A stretch of DNA of 64,000 nucleotides from Nitrospirota bacterium (GCA_016214845.1 JACRMS010000014.1:1-64000), one strand, 5' to 3'; counted from the first letter of the stretch, positions 35,260 through 44,044 are shown. Notes: generated by a model not told the origin, from the sequence alone. Translations and numbers: made by a program.

Positions 35260-37683
35260 TCACGAAACTTTTACGTGCAGGTGATGGCCGAGTTTGCGAA
35301 AGGAGTGGACCCATTTCTGGCTGGCGTTTTCTCTTTTTGACGCTTCGTCCTTCATGGTCTTGTAAAGCTTTTTATTTATCGAGAAGTATATGTTCTGCGC
35401 CTTCCAGAGGTCGAGCTCCACGGGGAGCATCCTTGTAAGCTTCAGGATGTTCTCTGCCCTGTCAATGAGCACGGCATCTTCAGGCCGCTGAGCGAGTTCT
35501 TCCATGAGGGTGTTTATTCTTGAGCCGGCAACGTAGCCCACTGTTGCGGCATCAAGCTCCACGGACCATTTTTTGATCTCGGGTATAAGCTTTTCAAGCT
35601 TCTCTATTTTGATGTCCCCTTCTTCAAATATTTTCTTTAAGTCCCTGTTTATGATATGACCGGCAGCCGCGCTGAACGCTGCGGGGACCTTCATATTGAG
35701 AGACGGGAAGAGGTCCATTATGGCGTAGTAATTTTCGTATATCTGTCTGCATGAGGCGTCAATGCCTTCATACGCCAGGTCGAGTATCTGCTGCATGATC
35801 TTTCTCTGCTCGTCCCGAAAGAGATGTGATAAAGAGAAGATCCTCTCGCCGAAGTGTTTGTTTATGAGCGTTTCAACAGAGGAAAAGTCTCCGCCTTTAA
35901 AAGATCTTTGCAGGTCCTGCTGCATGGCGATGTAGGGCTTATCTCCGTCAAATTCCTTTACTCCGGCGAAGATGTTCTGGTACCCGAGATGCAGCACCGC
36001 AAAGATGAGCGACTTTTCTTCCAGGGTAACATTTGAAATGATGCGGACCTTCCCGGCGGCAAGTTTCTGCTTTTCATTTTTCCACACATTGTATTCCTCT
36101 GTCTTTACCGAATAACAGAATATCGCTGCCGTTTGAGGATACTCATTGAAAACAGACGATATCACATAATGCGCACCGACACGCAGGAGATCTACGCTTG
36201 CGGGTTTTACAAACATCTCATAGGGCTTTGCCGCGTTGCCGTACACATTACTCGGCGCGTTGGCAAGGGCGTCCACAAAATCGGCTTCAAGGGACTCGCC
36301 TTTCAATTCCGATGCAAACTGAATGACCTTTGCCGCGTATTGCATTATCTGCACTGTCTCGATACCGGACACTTCATCGAAGAACCATCCGCAGCTCGTA
36401 TACATCAGCATGGCGTGTCTCTGCATCTCAAGAAATTTCAGGACCCTTATCTTTTCCTCAGGCGTAAGTTTTTTAGCGGCGTTCCTCTGGAAGAACCGTT
36501 TGACATTCTCTTCGTCCCTGTCAAGGATGACAGAGATGTAATCATCCCTCGCCTGCCACGGATTTTTCAGAAGGTCCCGGAGGCCTTCATTAAACATGGG
36601 AATGGCGGCATACCTCAGTTCATCAAGAGCTTCCCTCAAAGGTTTCCTCCATTCCTGCGTCCACCCCTCGCGCGTGCCCGTGTGGCAGCCGCAGTTGTCC
36701 CGCCATCTCTCTATGCCGTGTATACAGCTCCATGAGGAATTTTCAAAGATCTCAACTTCATATGCTGGGGGATGTTTCTCAAGGTACTCGCCGTAGTTTG
36801 TGAGCTTCGCAAGCTTTTTGGATTCAATGTAATGCAGGCAGTAGGCAAGCGCCATGTCTCCGCCGCGGTGATGGTGACCGTATGTCTCGCCGTCAGTTGC
36901 GATGTGCACGAGCTGCGGCCAGCTCCTTTTGTCAAAAAAAGCGCCCGTGAGCCTCCGGGCAAATTCCTCACCGTTGCCGAGCAGGCCGCTGAAGGCAACG
37001 TCCTGAGAGATCGGGCCGTCATAAAAGAACAGGCTTATATTCCTGCCTGACGGAAGTCGGCAGAGATAGGCGGTGGTCGGGTCGATCTTCCCGTCTGAGA
37101 CATTCTGCCACCGTGAGCCCCGGCCTAATTTACGGGACCTGCGTGCCTGGCGCGGCGCGAGGACCGTAAATGATATGCCGAGCTCAGCAAGGATATCGAG
37201 GGTCTCCACATCAACGGCAGTCTCAGGAAGCCACATCCCTTCGGGAAACCGCTTGAACCTGTATTCAAAATCTTTGATCCCCCATACCGCCTGCGTATAT
37301 TTGTCTCTCCTGTTTGCAAGGGGCATGATCATGTGGCTGTATGCCTGCGCCATCGCCGAGCCGTGCCCTGAGAAGTTTTCCATGCTTTGCCTGTCCGCCT
37401 CGATGATGGCCTGGTATGTTTCAGGGCTATGCCGCTCCATCCAGGACAGGAGGGTAGGACCGTAATCAAAACTGATCTTTGAATAGTTGTTAACAATATC
37501 AGTTATCCTGCCGTCGGTATCGAGAATTCTTGACGCCGTATTCGGCGCGTAACATTCCGCCTTGATCCTCTCGTTCCAGTCGTGATAGGGATGAGCGGAA
37601 TCCTGAAGCTCGACTTCCTCAAGCCAAGCGTTCTCCCTTGGCGGCTGATAAAAGTGCCCGTGCAGGCAGATATACTTTTCCAT
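35260..37683 (-). CDS. Glycoside hydrolase family 57 / DUF3536 protein (copy 2)
   Basis: 807 aa from the ATG at 37683, chosen because it aligns with the start of copy 1 (MDRYIC / MEKYIC); an upstream ATG at 37734 would add 17 residues with no ribosome site. It has the same GH57 motifs: HGHFYQPPREN, GMWLPETAVD with the candidate nucleophile Glu, and TDGETYGHHHRGGDMA. Conservation along the whole length marks the two as paralogues. The DUF3536 part covers the C-terminal half. It is a single gene here, with no malQ next to it. Confidence 0.85.
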   Translation of the reverse strand: MEKYICLHGHFYQPPRENAWLEEVELQDSAHPYHDWNERIKAECYAPNTASRILDTDGRITDIVNNYSKISFDYGPTLLSWMERHSPETYQAIIEADRQSMENFSGHGSAMAQAYSHMIMPLANRRDKYTQAVWGIKDFEYRFKRFPEGMWLPETAVDVETLDILAELGISFTVLAPRQARRSRKLGRGSRWQNVSDGKIDPTTAYLCRLPSGRNISLFFYDGPISQDVAFSGLLGNGEEFARRLTGAFFDKRSWPQLVHIATDGETYGHHHRGGDMALAYCLHYIESKKLAKLTNYGEYLEKHPPAYEVEIFENSSWSCIHGIERWRDNCGCHTGTREGWTQEWRKPLREALDELRYAAIPMFNEGLRDLLKNPWQARDDYISVILDRDEENVKRFFQRNAAKKLTPEEKIRVLKFLEMQRHAMLMYTSCGWFFDEVSGIETVQIMQYAAKVIQFASELKGESLEADFVDALANAPSNVYGNAAKPYEMFVKPASVDLLRVGAHYVISSVFNEYPQTAAIFCYSVKTEEYNVWKNEKQKLAAGKVRIISNVTLEEKSLIFAVLHLGYQNIFAGVKEFDGDKPYIAMQQDLQRSFKGGDFSSVETLINKHFGERIFSLSHLFRDEQRKIMQQILDLAYEGIDASCRQIYENYYAIMDLFPSLNMKVPAAFSAAAGHIINRDLKKIFEEGDIKIEKLEKLIPEIKKWSVELDAATVGYVAGSRINTLMEELAQRPEDAVLIDRAENILKLTRMLPVELDLWKAQNIYFSINKKLYKTMKDEASKRENASQKWVHSFRKLGHHLHVKVS

Positions 37684-37800
37684 ATAGCAAATCATAGCAG
37701 GTGATCGCCCTGATGACAATTGTTTTTCAACCATCGTTGTCGGTTATAATTGCTTGATCAGCTTGTTGGTGGTCGATGGATATTGAAATGAGGGTAGTCA

Positions 37801-37849
37801 GTAGTTAGTAGACAGTAGTTGGGACCCCTAACTACTGTCTACTAACTAC
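37801..37849. repeat. Perfect 20-bp stem hairpin (TAGTAG/ACTACT type)
   Basis: GTAGTTAGTAGACAGTAGTT (37801-37820) pairs perfectly with 37830-37849 across a 9-nt loop. Related AGTCAGTAGT sequence occurs in the coding ends at about 49056-49080 and 50584-50612. It is in the 211-bp gap between the divergent copy-2 GH57 gene and miaA. Confidence 0.8.
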
Positions 37850-37894
37850 CAGCTACTTTTTTGTTGTCGATTAAAGAGATTCTGGAGCAATCTT

Positions 37895-38836
37895 ATGCAG
37901 GATAAAATTGTTATCATCATCCTCGGGCCTACGGCTGTTGGGAAGACAGGGGTCTCGCTCAAGCTTGCAAAGGCGCTGGGCACGGAGATCATCAGCGCGG
38001 ACTCCATGCAGATCTACCGCCACATGGACATAGGCACCGCGAAGCCTTCGCCTGATGAACTGAAAGAGGTCCCGCATCATTTAATAAACATTCTGTCTCC
38101 TGATCAGCCTTTCAGCGCGGGAATGTTCAAAGAAAAGGCCGTGCAGATCATAGACGGCCTGCACAGTATGAATAAGATTCCTATTATCGCCGGAGGGACC
38201 GGCCTTTATATCAGATCGCTTACCAGGGGACTCTTTGACGGCCCCCCTGCGGACTGGCCGTTAAGGGAGCGGTTAAAGGAAGAAGAAAAGACCTTTGGCA
38301 AGGGGCATCTTCACAAATATCTGAGCTCTATTGACCCTGAAGCCGCGGCGAGGATCAGCCCGAATGACTTGAGAAGGACCATTCGCGCTATCGAGGTTTC
38401 AGCAGGCGGGGACAAAACGATCTCGGAATTTCAGAAGGCAGAAACAAAACCCGCGATGTACAATTTCATCAAGATAGGGCTCAGCCGGGACAGGAAAGAG
38501 CTTTACGGACTGATCGAAGCCCGCATTGACACAATGATAGAAAGAGGCCTCTTGCATGAGACGCAGGACCTGCTGAAGATGGACCCGGACAGGACCGCGC
38601 TGCAGGCGCTTGGATACAAAGAGATGACGCAGCACATTAACGGGCAGATCGGATTTGAAGAAGCAGTGCGGCTGCTGAAAAAGCACACGAAGATGTATGC
38701 CAAACGGCAGGTCACATGGTTTAAAAAAGAGCCTGATATAAACTGGGTGGACATAACGGGCATCATGGAGCCGGACAGGATATTTGAAAAGGTCATAAGT
38801 AATGTTGAAATTCTGAAGAAATTGATTTACTCTTAA
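37895..38836 (+). CDS. miaA: tRNA dimethylallyltransferase
   Basis: Adds the dimethylallyl group to A37 of tRNAs reading UNN codons. 313 aa. P-loop LGPTAVGKTGVSL at residues 11-23, then IISADSMQIYRHMDIGTAKP and PIIAGGTGLYIRSLTRGL, then LQALGYKEM and the C-terminal KRQVTWFKKE. GGAG lies 8-9 nt before the ATG. hfq follows 88 bp downstream, the widely conserved miaA-hfq order. Confidence 0.97.
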   Translation: MQDKIVIIILGPTAVGKTGVSLKLAKALGTEIISADSMQIYRHMDIGTAKPSPDELKEVPHHLINILSPDQPFSAGMFKEKAVQIIDGLHSMNKIPIIAGGTGLYIRSLTRGLFDGPPADWPLRERLKEEEKTFGKGHLHKYLSSIDPEAAARISPNDLRRTIRAIEVSAGGDKTISEFQKAETKPAMYNFIKIGLSRDRKELYGLIEARIDTMIERGLLHETQDLLKMDPDRTALQALGYKEMTQHINGQIGFEEAVRLLKKHTKMYAKRQVTWFKKEPDINWVDITGIMEPDRIFEKVISNVEILKKLIYS

Positions 38837-38924
38837 TGAGTGCTGATCGGCACCTTATGTTTGGAAAGTGCAGTTAGTGACTTTGCAGTGCATCAATAGA
38901 TAATCTTTAAAAAGGAGACGTCAT

Positions 38925-39161
38925 ATGATCAACAACGCAGACCACAAACTTCAAGACCTTTATCTCAACGGGATAAGAAAAGAGAAGATCCCGGTCACAA
39001 TCTTCCTCGTCAACGGCACGCGCCTGAAGGGCCTGATAAAGGGTTTTGACAAATTTGTGATCCTGCTTAAGAACAATGACACCCAGCAGCTCGTGTACAA
39101 ACACGCCGTATCGACCATTTCCCCTGAAAAGGAATTTACCGTACCGACAGAAAGTCAGTAA
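38925..39161 (+). CDS. hfq: RNA chaperone Hfq
   Basis: 78-aa Sm-like protein that pairs small RNAs with mRNAs. Sm1 motif [25 protein letters not shown] and Sm2 motif [11 protein letters not shown] (proximal-face Y-K-H) are intact. The C-terminus is short (about 10 residues after the core). AAAAAGGAGAC precedes the ATG. It follows miaA. Confidence 0.97.
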   Translation: MINNADHKLQDLYLNGIRKEKIPVTIFLVNGTRLKGLIKGFDKFVILLKNNDTQQLVYKHAVSTISPEKEFTVPTESQ

Positions 39162-39172
39162 CAGACTCCCCC

Positions 39173-39574
39173 ATGGAACCCAAACCTAAAAACCCGCTTC
39201 TTACAGTTGACGCGATCATCGAAATTGAAGGCGGGATAGTGCTCATCAAAAGGAAAAACCCTCCGCCGGGATGGGCGATACCCGGAGGTTTCGTCGATTA
39301 CGGAGAACCGCTTGAGGACGCCGTGTGCCGGGAGGCAAAGGAAGAGACAGGACTTGATATCAGGCTTGTCAGACAGTTTCACACATACTCAGCCCCCGGA
39401 CGGGACCCGAGGCACCACACAGTATCCACGATTTTCATTGCCACTGCAACAGGCAAACCGGAGGCGGGCGATGACGCAGGAGAGGCAAAGATTTTTACAA
39501 GAGACAACCTACCCAATGATATCGCCTTTGACCACAGACAGATTCTCGAGGATTATTTCAGCGGTAAGTATTAG
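39173..39574 (+). CDS. Nudix hydrolase
   Basis: 133 aa. The Nudix box is complete: [26 protein letters not shown] (G-x5-E-x7-REAKEETG). The preceding [13 protein letters not shown] resembles ADP-ribose or house-cleaning Nudix enzymes of Deltaproteobacteria and Nitrospirota. The substrate is not assignable. It starts 11 bp after hfq and is likely the last gene of the miaA-hfq transcript. Confidence 0.9.
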   Translation: MEPKPKNPLLTVDAIIEIEGGIVLIKRKNPPPGWAIPGGFVDYGEPLEDAVCREAKEETGLDIRLVRQFHTYSAPGRDPRHHTVSTIFIATATGKPEAGDDAGEAKIFTRDNLPNDIAFDHRQILEDYFSGKY

Positions 39575-39649
39575 TTAAAAACAAATCCGCAGATTTTGCA
39601 GATTGCTCAGATTAAATAAAAAACTTTTTGTAATTGGGGAGGCACTCTG

Positions 39650-40066
39650 TCATGAGTTTTGATATTTTATATTTTGTGAAACTTTCATCAGCTTCCCGGT
39701 AGCGTCGGCAACGATCACACCGTCTTTTGTCTCTGCTTTTGCGTAAGCTTCAAGTATTTTTTTCGTCACCCTGGTCATCTCCGCATGAACAATTATTTTC
39801 TCGCCTATGCCTAATGCCTTTTTCAGGCGGATGTCCATCTGCGCGGTGACGGCGGGCATACCCAGTTCAATCGCGAGCTTGACCATTGCCTCGTCAAGAA
39901 GTGTCGAAATTATTCCGCCGTGGACGATATTGAAATATCCCTGGTGTTCTTTCTTCGGGATGAATTCCGTCTTTATGGTTTTTCCGTCAAAAGAAAAATC
40001 GAGCTTCAATCCGACCGGGTTCTTCTTCCCGCACACAAAACAGTATTGGTCGTCAATGAGTTCCAT
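39650..40066 (-). CDS. PaaI-family hotdog thioesterase
   Basis: 138 aa from the ATG at 40066, which sits 4 nt after the MarC stop; a TTG at 40090 would overlap. Hotdog-fold acyl-CoA thioesterase: DQYCFVCGKKNPVGL at the N-terminus, the catalytic-type HGGIISTLLDEAM loop, then VTAQMDIRLKKAL. The substrate is unknown. Coupled to the MarC gene. Confidence 0.85.
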   Translation of the reverse strand: MELIDDQYCFVCGKKNPVGLKLDFSFDGKTIKTEFIPKKEHQGYFNIVHGGIISTLLDEAMVKLAIELGMPAVTAQMDIRLKKALGIGEKIIVHAEMTRVTKKILEAYAKAETKDGVIVADATGKLMKVSQNIKYQNS

Positions 40067-40070
40067 TTTG

Positions 40071-40658
40071 TTATTTGACAAGGTGCTCAACCCCGAGGCG
40101 GATCATCATCACGGCAATAGAGGCCAGAAGGATCGCCATGATCTTTGAAAGCGCGACGATGCCGTTCTTGCCGATCATGTGAGTTATCTTTTCCGCATGA
40201 ACAAATGTCCCCCATACTATAAGTAAATTCAGGACAAGAGATATCACGGTCGGGGCAATGCCGTAGTGGTCGATCAGGACGAGCAGTGTGGTCAGGACTG
40301 CGGGACCGACTATCAAAGGCACGCCGATGGGGACAACGCCGACCGTGTCTTCAACCTTCCTGCGCTCGCCGCCGTATCGCAGGAGATCAAGCACGGCTAT
40401 GACCAGAAGGACAAGCCCGCCTGCTATCTTGAAGTCGTCGACAGTAATGCCCAATATTCTGAAGATCACCTCTCCGACCGCGACAAAGGCAAGGCTTACG
40501 GCAAGCGCGGTCACTATCGATTGTTTGACGATCAGTTTTTTTTCAGCCCCGGATATCTCGCTGGTAACCGCGATGAATACCGGCAGAACAGCAAACACAT
40601 CCATCGCTACAAAAATGGGTATAAACGTCATCGGCAGATTTGTTAAGGCTTCGAGCAT
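40071..40658 (-). CDS. MarC family integral membrane protein
   Basis: 195 aa from the ATG at 40658 (MLEALTNLP); an alternative start at 40718 lies inside a hairpin and adds 20 residues. Six hydrophobic helices and the MarC/UPF0056 signatures (FVAMDVFAVLPVFIAVTSE; VPIGVPLIVGPAVLTTL). The family was named for the mar locus, but its transport function is not established. It overlaps or abuts the thioesterase gene. Confidence 0.85.
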   Translation of the reverse strand: MLEALTNLPMTFIPIFVAMDVFAVLPVFIAVTSEISGAEKKLIVKQSIVTALAVSLAFVAVGEVIFRILGITVDDFKIAGGLVLLVIAVLDLLRYGGERRKVEDTVGVVPIGVPLIVGPAVLTTLLVLIDHYGIAPTVISLVLNLLIVWGTFVHAEKITHMIGKNGIVALSKIMAILLASIAVMMIRLGVEHLVK

Positions 40659-40691
40659 ATGTAGATTATAATTGGAAATGTGGAATTGGTC

Positions 40692-40727
40692 AAAAAAAGA
40701 GGGAATGTATTGAAACATTCCCTCTTT
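40692..40727 (-). terminator. Hairpin with T-run upstream of the MarC gene
   Basis: Thirteen-base-pair stem (40696-40708 with 40715-40727, loop 6 nt). Read on the minus strand it is followed by a run of T residues (40698-40692), the form of an intrinsic terminator. It lies 34 bp upstream of the MarC ATG at 40658, so it would end a leader transcript: a possible attenuator. Confidence 0.5.
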
Positions 40728-40788
40728 AAATAAATGTCACACCCATGTGGGAACTGGTTGAGATATAGCCTGTGTTAGAATATGAACT

Positions 40789-41682
40789 ATGCCGATTCGA
40801 TTAAAATCTGGATCTCCTCTCAAGGAAACCCTCGACAAATTCTACGATGAATATGATTTCAGGGAGCGGATCAAGCACGACCCGATCGAGTTTCCTCACA
40901 GGTATTCCAGGCCTGAAGATATAGAAGTCGCAGGCTTTATCGCGTCATGTTTTGCTTATGGAAAGGTCGGCCTTTTCAAGCCTGTGATAGAAAAAATCCT
41001 CAAGCCAGGCGGGAAACACCCCGCAGGCTTTATCAGGGATTTCGATCTGCAAAGAGACAAGAAGTCTCTTCACGGGATCAGCTACAGGTTCAATAAGGAG
41101 AAGGACGTCCTCTGCCTCATATATATTTTGAATCAGACTCTGGGCGAATTCGGTTCGCTGAAAAATCTGTTTTATCACAGTTACAACCCCTCTGCGTCTC
41201 CCCTTGCCAAGGGGCGAATTAAAGAGGGGGATGAAGATATCGGCCCTGCGCTTAGTGAATTTGTAAATTATTTATTAAGCATTGACACATCTCCTGTTTA
41301 CGGAAAGAACATCAAACCGGACGGAGTGAAGCAGCTTTTCCCCTCGCCTGAAAACGGCAGCGCGTGCAAGCGCGTGAACCTTTTTCTGAGATGGATGGTA
41401 AGGAGAAAAGATATCGACTTCGGCATCTGGAACAAAATCACGCCTTCTAAATTGATCATTCCTCTTGATGTCCACATCGCAAGGATCTCAAGGTGCCTCG
41501 GCCTGACAAAGAGAAAAGCCTCCGACTGGAAGACGGCAAAAGAGATAACCAGGGCATTGAAAAAGTTTGACCCCGATGACCCTCTCAAATACGATTTCGC
41601 CCTCTGTCATCAGGGCATATCACGCATGTGCAGAGGGGAAAAATTCAAAGACACCTGCACAGCGTGCGCGATCATATCTTAA
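40789..41682 (+). CDS. TIGR02757 family protein (DUF2400)
   Basis: 297-aa conserved bacterial protein of unknown function. Recognised by LDKFYDEYDFRERIKHDP at the N-terminus, the PLDVHIARISRCLGLTKRKA block and the C-terminal ALCHQGISRMCRGEKF. The latter parts resemble DNA glycosylase-like helices, but no activity is known to me. Residues about 133-147 (NPSASPLAKGRIKEG) are encoded by a palindromic repeat inserted in frame (41187-41230). Confidence 0.85.
   Translation: MPIRLKSGSPLKETLDKFYDEYDFRERIKHDPIEFPHRYSRPEDIEVAGFIASCFAYGKVGLFKPVIEKILKPGGKHPAGFIRDFDLQRDKKSLHGISYRFNKEKDVLCLIYILNQTLGEFGSLKNLFYHSYNPSASPLAKGRIKEGDEDIGPALSEFVNYLLSIDTSPVYGKNIKPDGVKQLFPSPENGSACKRVNLFLRWMVRRKDIDFGIWNKITPSKLIIPLDVHIARISRCLGLTKRKASDWKTAKEITRALKKFDPDDPLKYDFALCHQGISRMCRGEKFKDTCTACAIIS
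41187..41230. repeat. Palindromic repeat inserted in frame in the TIGR02757 gene
   Basis: Nested hairpin: outer arms CCCCTCT (41187-41193) and AGAGGGG (41223-41229), inner CCCCTT-GCC-AAGGGG (41200-41214). The pattern resembles dispersed intergenic repeats and the hairpins at 54.36-54.45 kb. It keeps the reading frame. Confidence 0.75.
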
Positions 41683-41686
41683 CAAT

Positions 41687-41715
41687 GTAGGGGCGGGTTT
41701 TAAACCCGCCCCTAC
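41687..41715. repeat. Near-perfect palindrome after the TIGR02757 gene
   Basis: GTAGGGGCGGGTTT-T-AAACCCGCCCCTAC: 14-bp arms around one base. A very stable GC-rich hairpin just after the stop codon. It may end transcription, though no T-run follows directly. Confidence 0.8.
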
Positions 41716-41731
41716 CCCCTTGCCCCTCTAT

Positions 41732-41758
41732 ATGATTTAAATCATATGACGCAAATCA
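41732..41758. promoter_or_regulatory. Tandem FNR/DNR-like boxes upstream of norC
   Basis: ATGATTTAAATCAT (41732-41745) is a perfect palindrome close to the CRP/FNR-family consensus TTGAT-N4-ATCAA. ATGACGCAAATCAT (41745-41758) is a second, weaker match sharing one base with the first. They lie about 85-110 bp before norC. FNR, DNR and NnrR regulators commonly control nor genes. Confidence 0.6.
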
Positions 41759-41840
41759 TTTCCTGATAAAGAGGAAGTAGTGTATAAAAATATCATCTGA
41801 AAGTTTTGTATTTAAAAAAATTAAAAAGGAGGTTTTCTCT

Positions 41841-42512
41841 ATGAGTACTAATGCTGCAAAAAATCTGTTCATCTACGGCAGCCTGCTCTGCTTCATCGTT
41901 CTTATTGTGCTCACCATTGACACAATGGGAACTCTGGACAAGAGGGCGCCTGTAATTACAGACCAGGTAGACGCCGGCAAAAAGGTCTGGCACAAGTATG
42001 ACTGCATCGGCTGCCACACTATCCTGGGCAACGGTTCATACTTTGCCCCTGACATGACAAAGGCGGTTGAACGCAAGCCGAAAGGGTATTTGAAAAAATT
42101 TATAATGGACCCAAGGACGATAAAAGCTGATTCAGCTATGCCGGTGCTTGGGATATCTGAACAAGAAGCTGACGACCTAATAGCTTTCCTTGACTGGATT
42201 GCTAAAGTAGACACCAACGGCTGGCCGCCGAAACCTATTCTCATAGCGGCTGCTGCTGGCAAGGCGGCAACTCCGGGGCAGGTGCTTTTTCAGCAAAATG
42301 ACTGCTCGGCATGTCATCAGATCCAGGGGTTAGGCGGCACAGCAGGGCCTGACCTTACACGCATAGGTCTGAAACACGCTGATATCGAATGGCATATCAA
42401 GCATCTCAAAAACCCTGAATCTGTTGTCCCGAAATCCGCAATGCCGGACTTTGCCCATTTGAACGATGAGGATTTGAGGGCCCTGGCAGAGTACATGGTC
42501 ACATTGAAATAG
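41841..42512 (+). CDS. norC: Nitric oxide reductase cytochrome c subunit with a second heme domain
   Basis: Membrane-anchored cytochrome c that feeds electrons to NorB. 223 aa: an N-terminal transmembrane helix (about 8-28), a first heme domain with CIGCH (NorC-like: KKVWHKYDCIGCHTILGNGSYFAPD), then a second cytochrome c domain with CSACH and an axial-type Met in KSAMPDF. Classical NorC has about 150 aa and one heme, so the C-terminal 80 residues are an addition. AAAAAGGAGG precedes the ATG. norB follows after 136 bp. Confidence 0.9.
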   Translation: MSTNAAKNLFIYGSLLCFIVLIVLTIDTMGTLDKRAPVITDQVDAGKKVWHKYDCIGCHTILGNGSYFAPDMTKAVERKPKGYLKKFIMDPRTIKADSAMPVLGISEQEADDLIAFLDWIAKVDTNGWPPKPILIAAAAGKAATPGQVLFQQNDCSACHQIQGLGGTAGPDLTRIGLKHADIEWHIKHLKNPESVVPKSAMPDFAHLNDEDLRALAEYMVTLK

Positions 42513-42648
42513 TTACCACAAATGAACACGAATAAACACGAATGAAAAAAACAAATTTAAATGTGAGCGAAAATCCGGGCTGGTCTCTTTCGAGACAATT
42601 CGTGAAGATTCGTGGCTTAAAAAACTCAAATCGGTTACGGAGGAAATA
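42513..42648. repeat. Dispersed ACACGAAT-type repeat between norC and norB
   Basis: Contains ACCACAAATGAACACGAAT and AAACACGAAT on the left and ATTCGTGAAGATTCGTGG on the right, an imperfect inverted repeat around about 60 bp. The norB ribosome site (TTACGGAGGAAATA) closes the gap. No terminator-like T-run is seen, so norC and norB may still be one transcript. Confidence 0.55.
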
Positions 42649-44016
42649 ATGAAATATCAAAGTCAGAAAATAGCAGTCAACTTTTACACGGCTGCATTGC
42701 TGCTCTTTGCCGTGCAAGTTGTAGTAGGCATAATTGCGGCGCTGCAATTTATGTGGCCGGATTTCTTTATCCTTAACTTCAACACCATTCGCACATTGCA
42801 TATCAATGCGCTGGTTGTTTGGCTGCTGATGGGAATGATGGGCGCGACGTATTATGTAGTCACTGAGGAATCGGAAACAGAGTTGTGGAGCATTCCGCTG
42901 GCGCAGCTTCAATTCTGGGCAACCGTAATTGCTGTAAGCGCTGTTGTTATCGGATATATTGTGATGGGCTTGTTCCCACAGGCGAACATCGAAGTGTTCG
43001 GCACACAGTTACTGAACGAAGGCCGGGAATACATCGAGGCGCCGAGATGGGCGGACATACTGATCGTGGTATCAGTGCTCCTGTTTTTGTTTAACTGCCT
43101 CATGACGGTTTTTAAAACCAGAAAGTTTACCGCGGTGCAAGGCGTACTGCTTGGAGGCCTGACCTTCCTGGCGCTCATGTACCTGCCTGGAATGTTTTAC
43201 ACAAAGAGCATGGTGAAAGACCAGTTCTGGTGGTGGTGGGTAGTGCATCTCTGGGTTGAAGGCTCCTGGGAATTGATCGCAGCCGCGCTCCTTGCATTCA
43301 TGCTGCACAAACTCCTTGGCGCTGAAGTCAGGGTGTTAGCCAAATGGATGTATATCGAGACCGGCCTCGTTCTTTTTACAGGCATACTCGGCCTCGGACA
43401 CCATTACTACTGGATAGGCACACCTAAGTACTGGCTATGGGTCGGCGGCTTCTTCAGCTCACTTGAACCGATACCATTACTGCTGATGGTGTGGGACGCC
43501 TTCAGGACCACGCGTGAAACACGCGTAGCTGTGCCAAATAAAATTGGATTGTACCTGACTGTTGCTCATGCGATATTTAATTTTGTCGGTGCGGGCCTCT
43601 GGGGAGTGATACATACACTTCCGCAAGTGAATAAATGGACCCACGGCACGCAGTTGACAACAGCACACGGGCACCTTGCCTTTTACGGGGCATATGTACT
43701 TTTAATTGTTGCAATGATCTACGTTACCCTGCCGTCAATAAGGGGCGTAAAGGAATTCAACCAGTCAAAGGGTTATCTCGCCTTCTGGTGGATGACGATC
43801 TCAATGGTTTTTATAGTGATAACAATAACAGGCGCCGGAATGGTCCAGACATATCTTGAGCGGCTTCTCGGCCTTGATTATGTAACGGTAAAAGCCAGCT
43901 ACAATCTCTGGTTCTGGATTTTCAGGGCGATCTTCGGTGTGGGCTTTCTTGTCGGCGTGTTGATACTTGTTGCTGATTTTTTCACTCTCGGCAAGAAACC
44001 TTTACCTGCAAAATAA
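42649..44016 (+). CDS. norB: Nitric oxide reductase catalytic subunit (cNOR)
   Basis: Reduces 2 NO to N2O at a heme b3 / non-heme iron site in the inner membrane. 455 aa, 12 hydrophobic helices. FeB ligands His200 (WWVVHLWVEGSWE), His251 and His252 (GLGHHYYW); heme ligands His340 and His342 (TTAHGHLAFYG). The cNOR glutamates are present: Glu204 and Glu273 (SSLEPIPLL). The numbering runs about 7 behind the Pseudomonas protein, and there is no quinol-oxidising N-terminal extension, so this is the cytochrome-c-dependent type. Confidence 0.96.
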   Translation: MKYQSQKIAVNFYTAALLLFAVQVVVGIIAALQFMWPDFFILNFNTIRTLHINALVVWLLMGMMGATYYVVTEESETELWSIPLAQLQFWATVIAVSAVVIGYIVMGLFPQANIEVFGTQLLNEGREYIEAPRWADILIVVSVLLFLFNCLMTVFKTRKFTAVQGVLLGGLTFLALMYLPGMFYTKSMVKDQFWWWWVVHLWVEGSWELIAAALLAFMLHKLLGAEVRVLAKWMYIETGLVLFTGILGLGHHYYWIGTPKYWLWVGGFFSSLEPIPLLLMVWDAFRTTRETRVAVPNKIGLYLTVAHAIFNFVGAGLWGVIHTLPQVNKWTHGTQLTTAHGHLAFYGAYVLLIVAMIYVTLPSIRGVKEFNQSKGYLAFWWMTISMVFIVITITGAGMVQTYLERLLGLDYVTVKASYNLWFWIFRAIFGVGFLVGVLILVADFFTLGKKPLPAK

Positions 44017-44044
44017 AATTATGACCCCTCCATCCTCAAAGAAA

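Noticed and set aside
36133-36735. Plus-strand 200-aa frame
   Set aside because: It lies wholly inside the minus-strand GH57 gene, which has clear family motifs.
37684-37734. Longer start of the second GH57 gene
   Set aside because: The extra 17 residues do not match the paralogue and no ribosome site precedes the upstream ATG.
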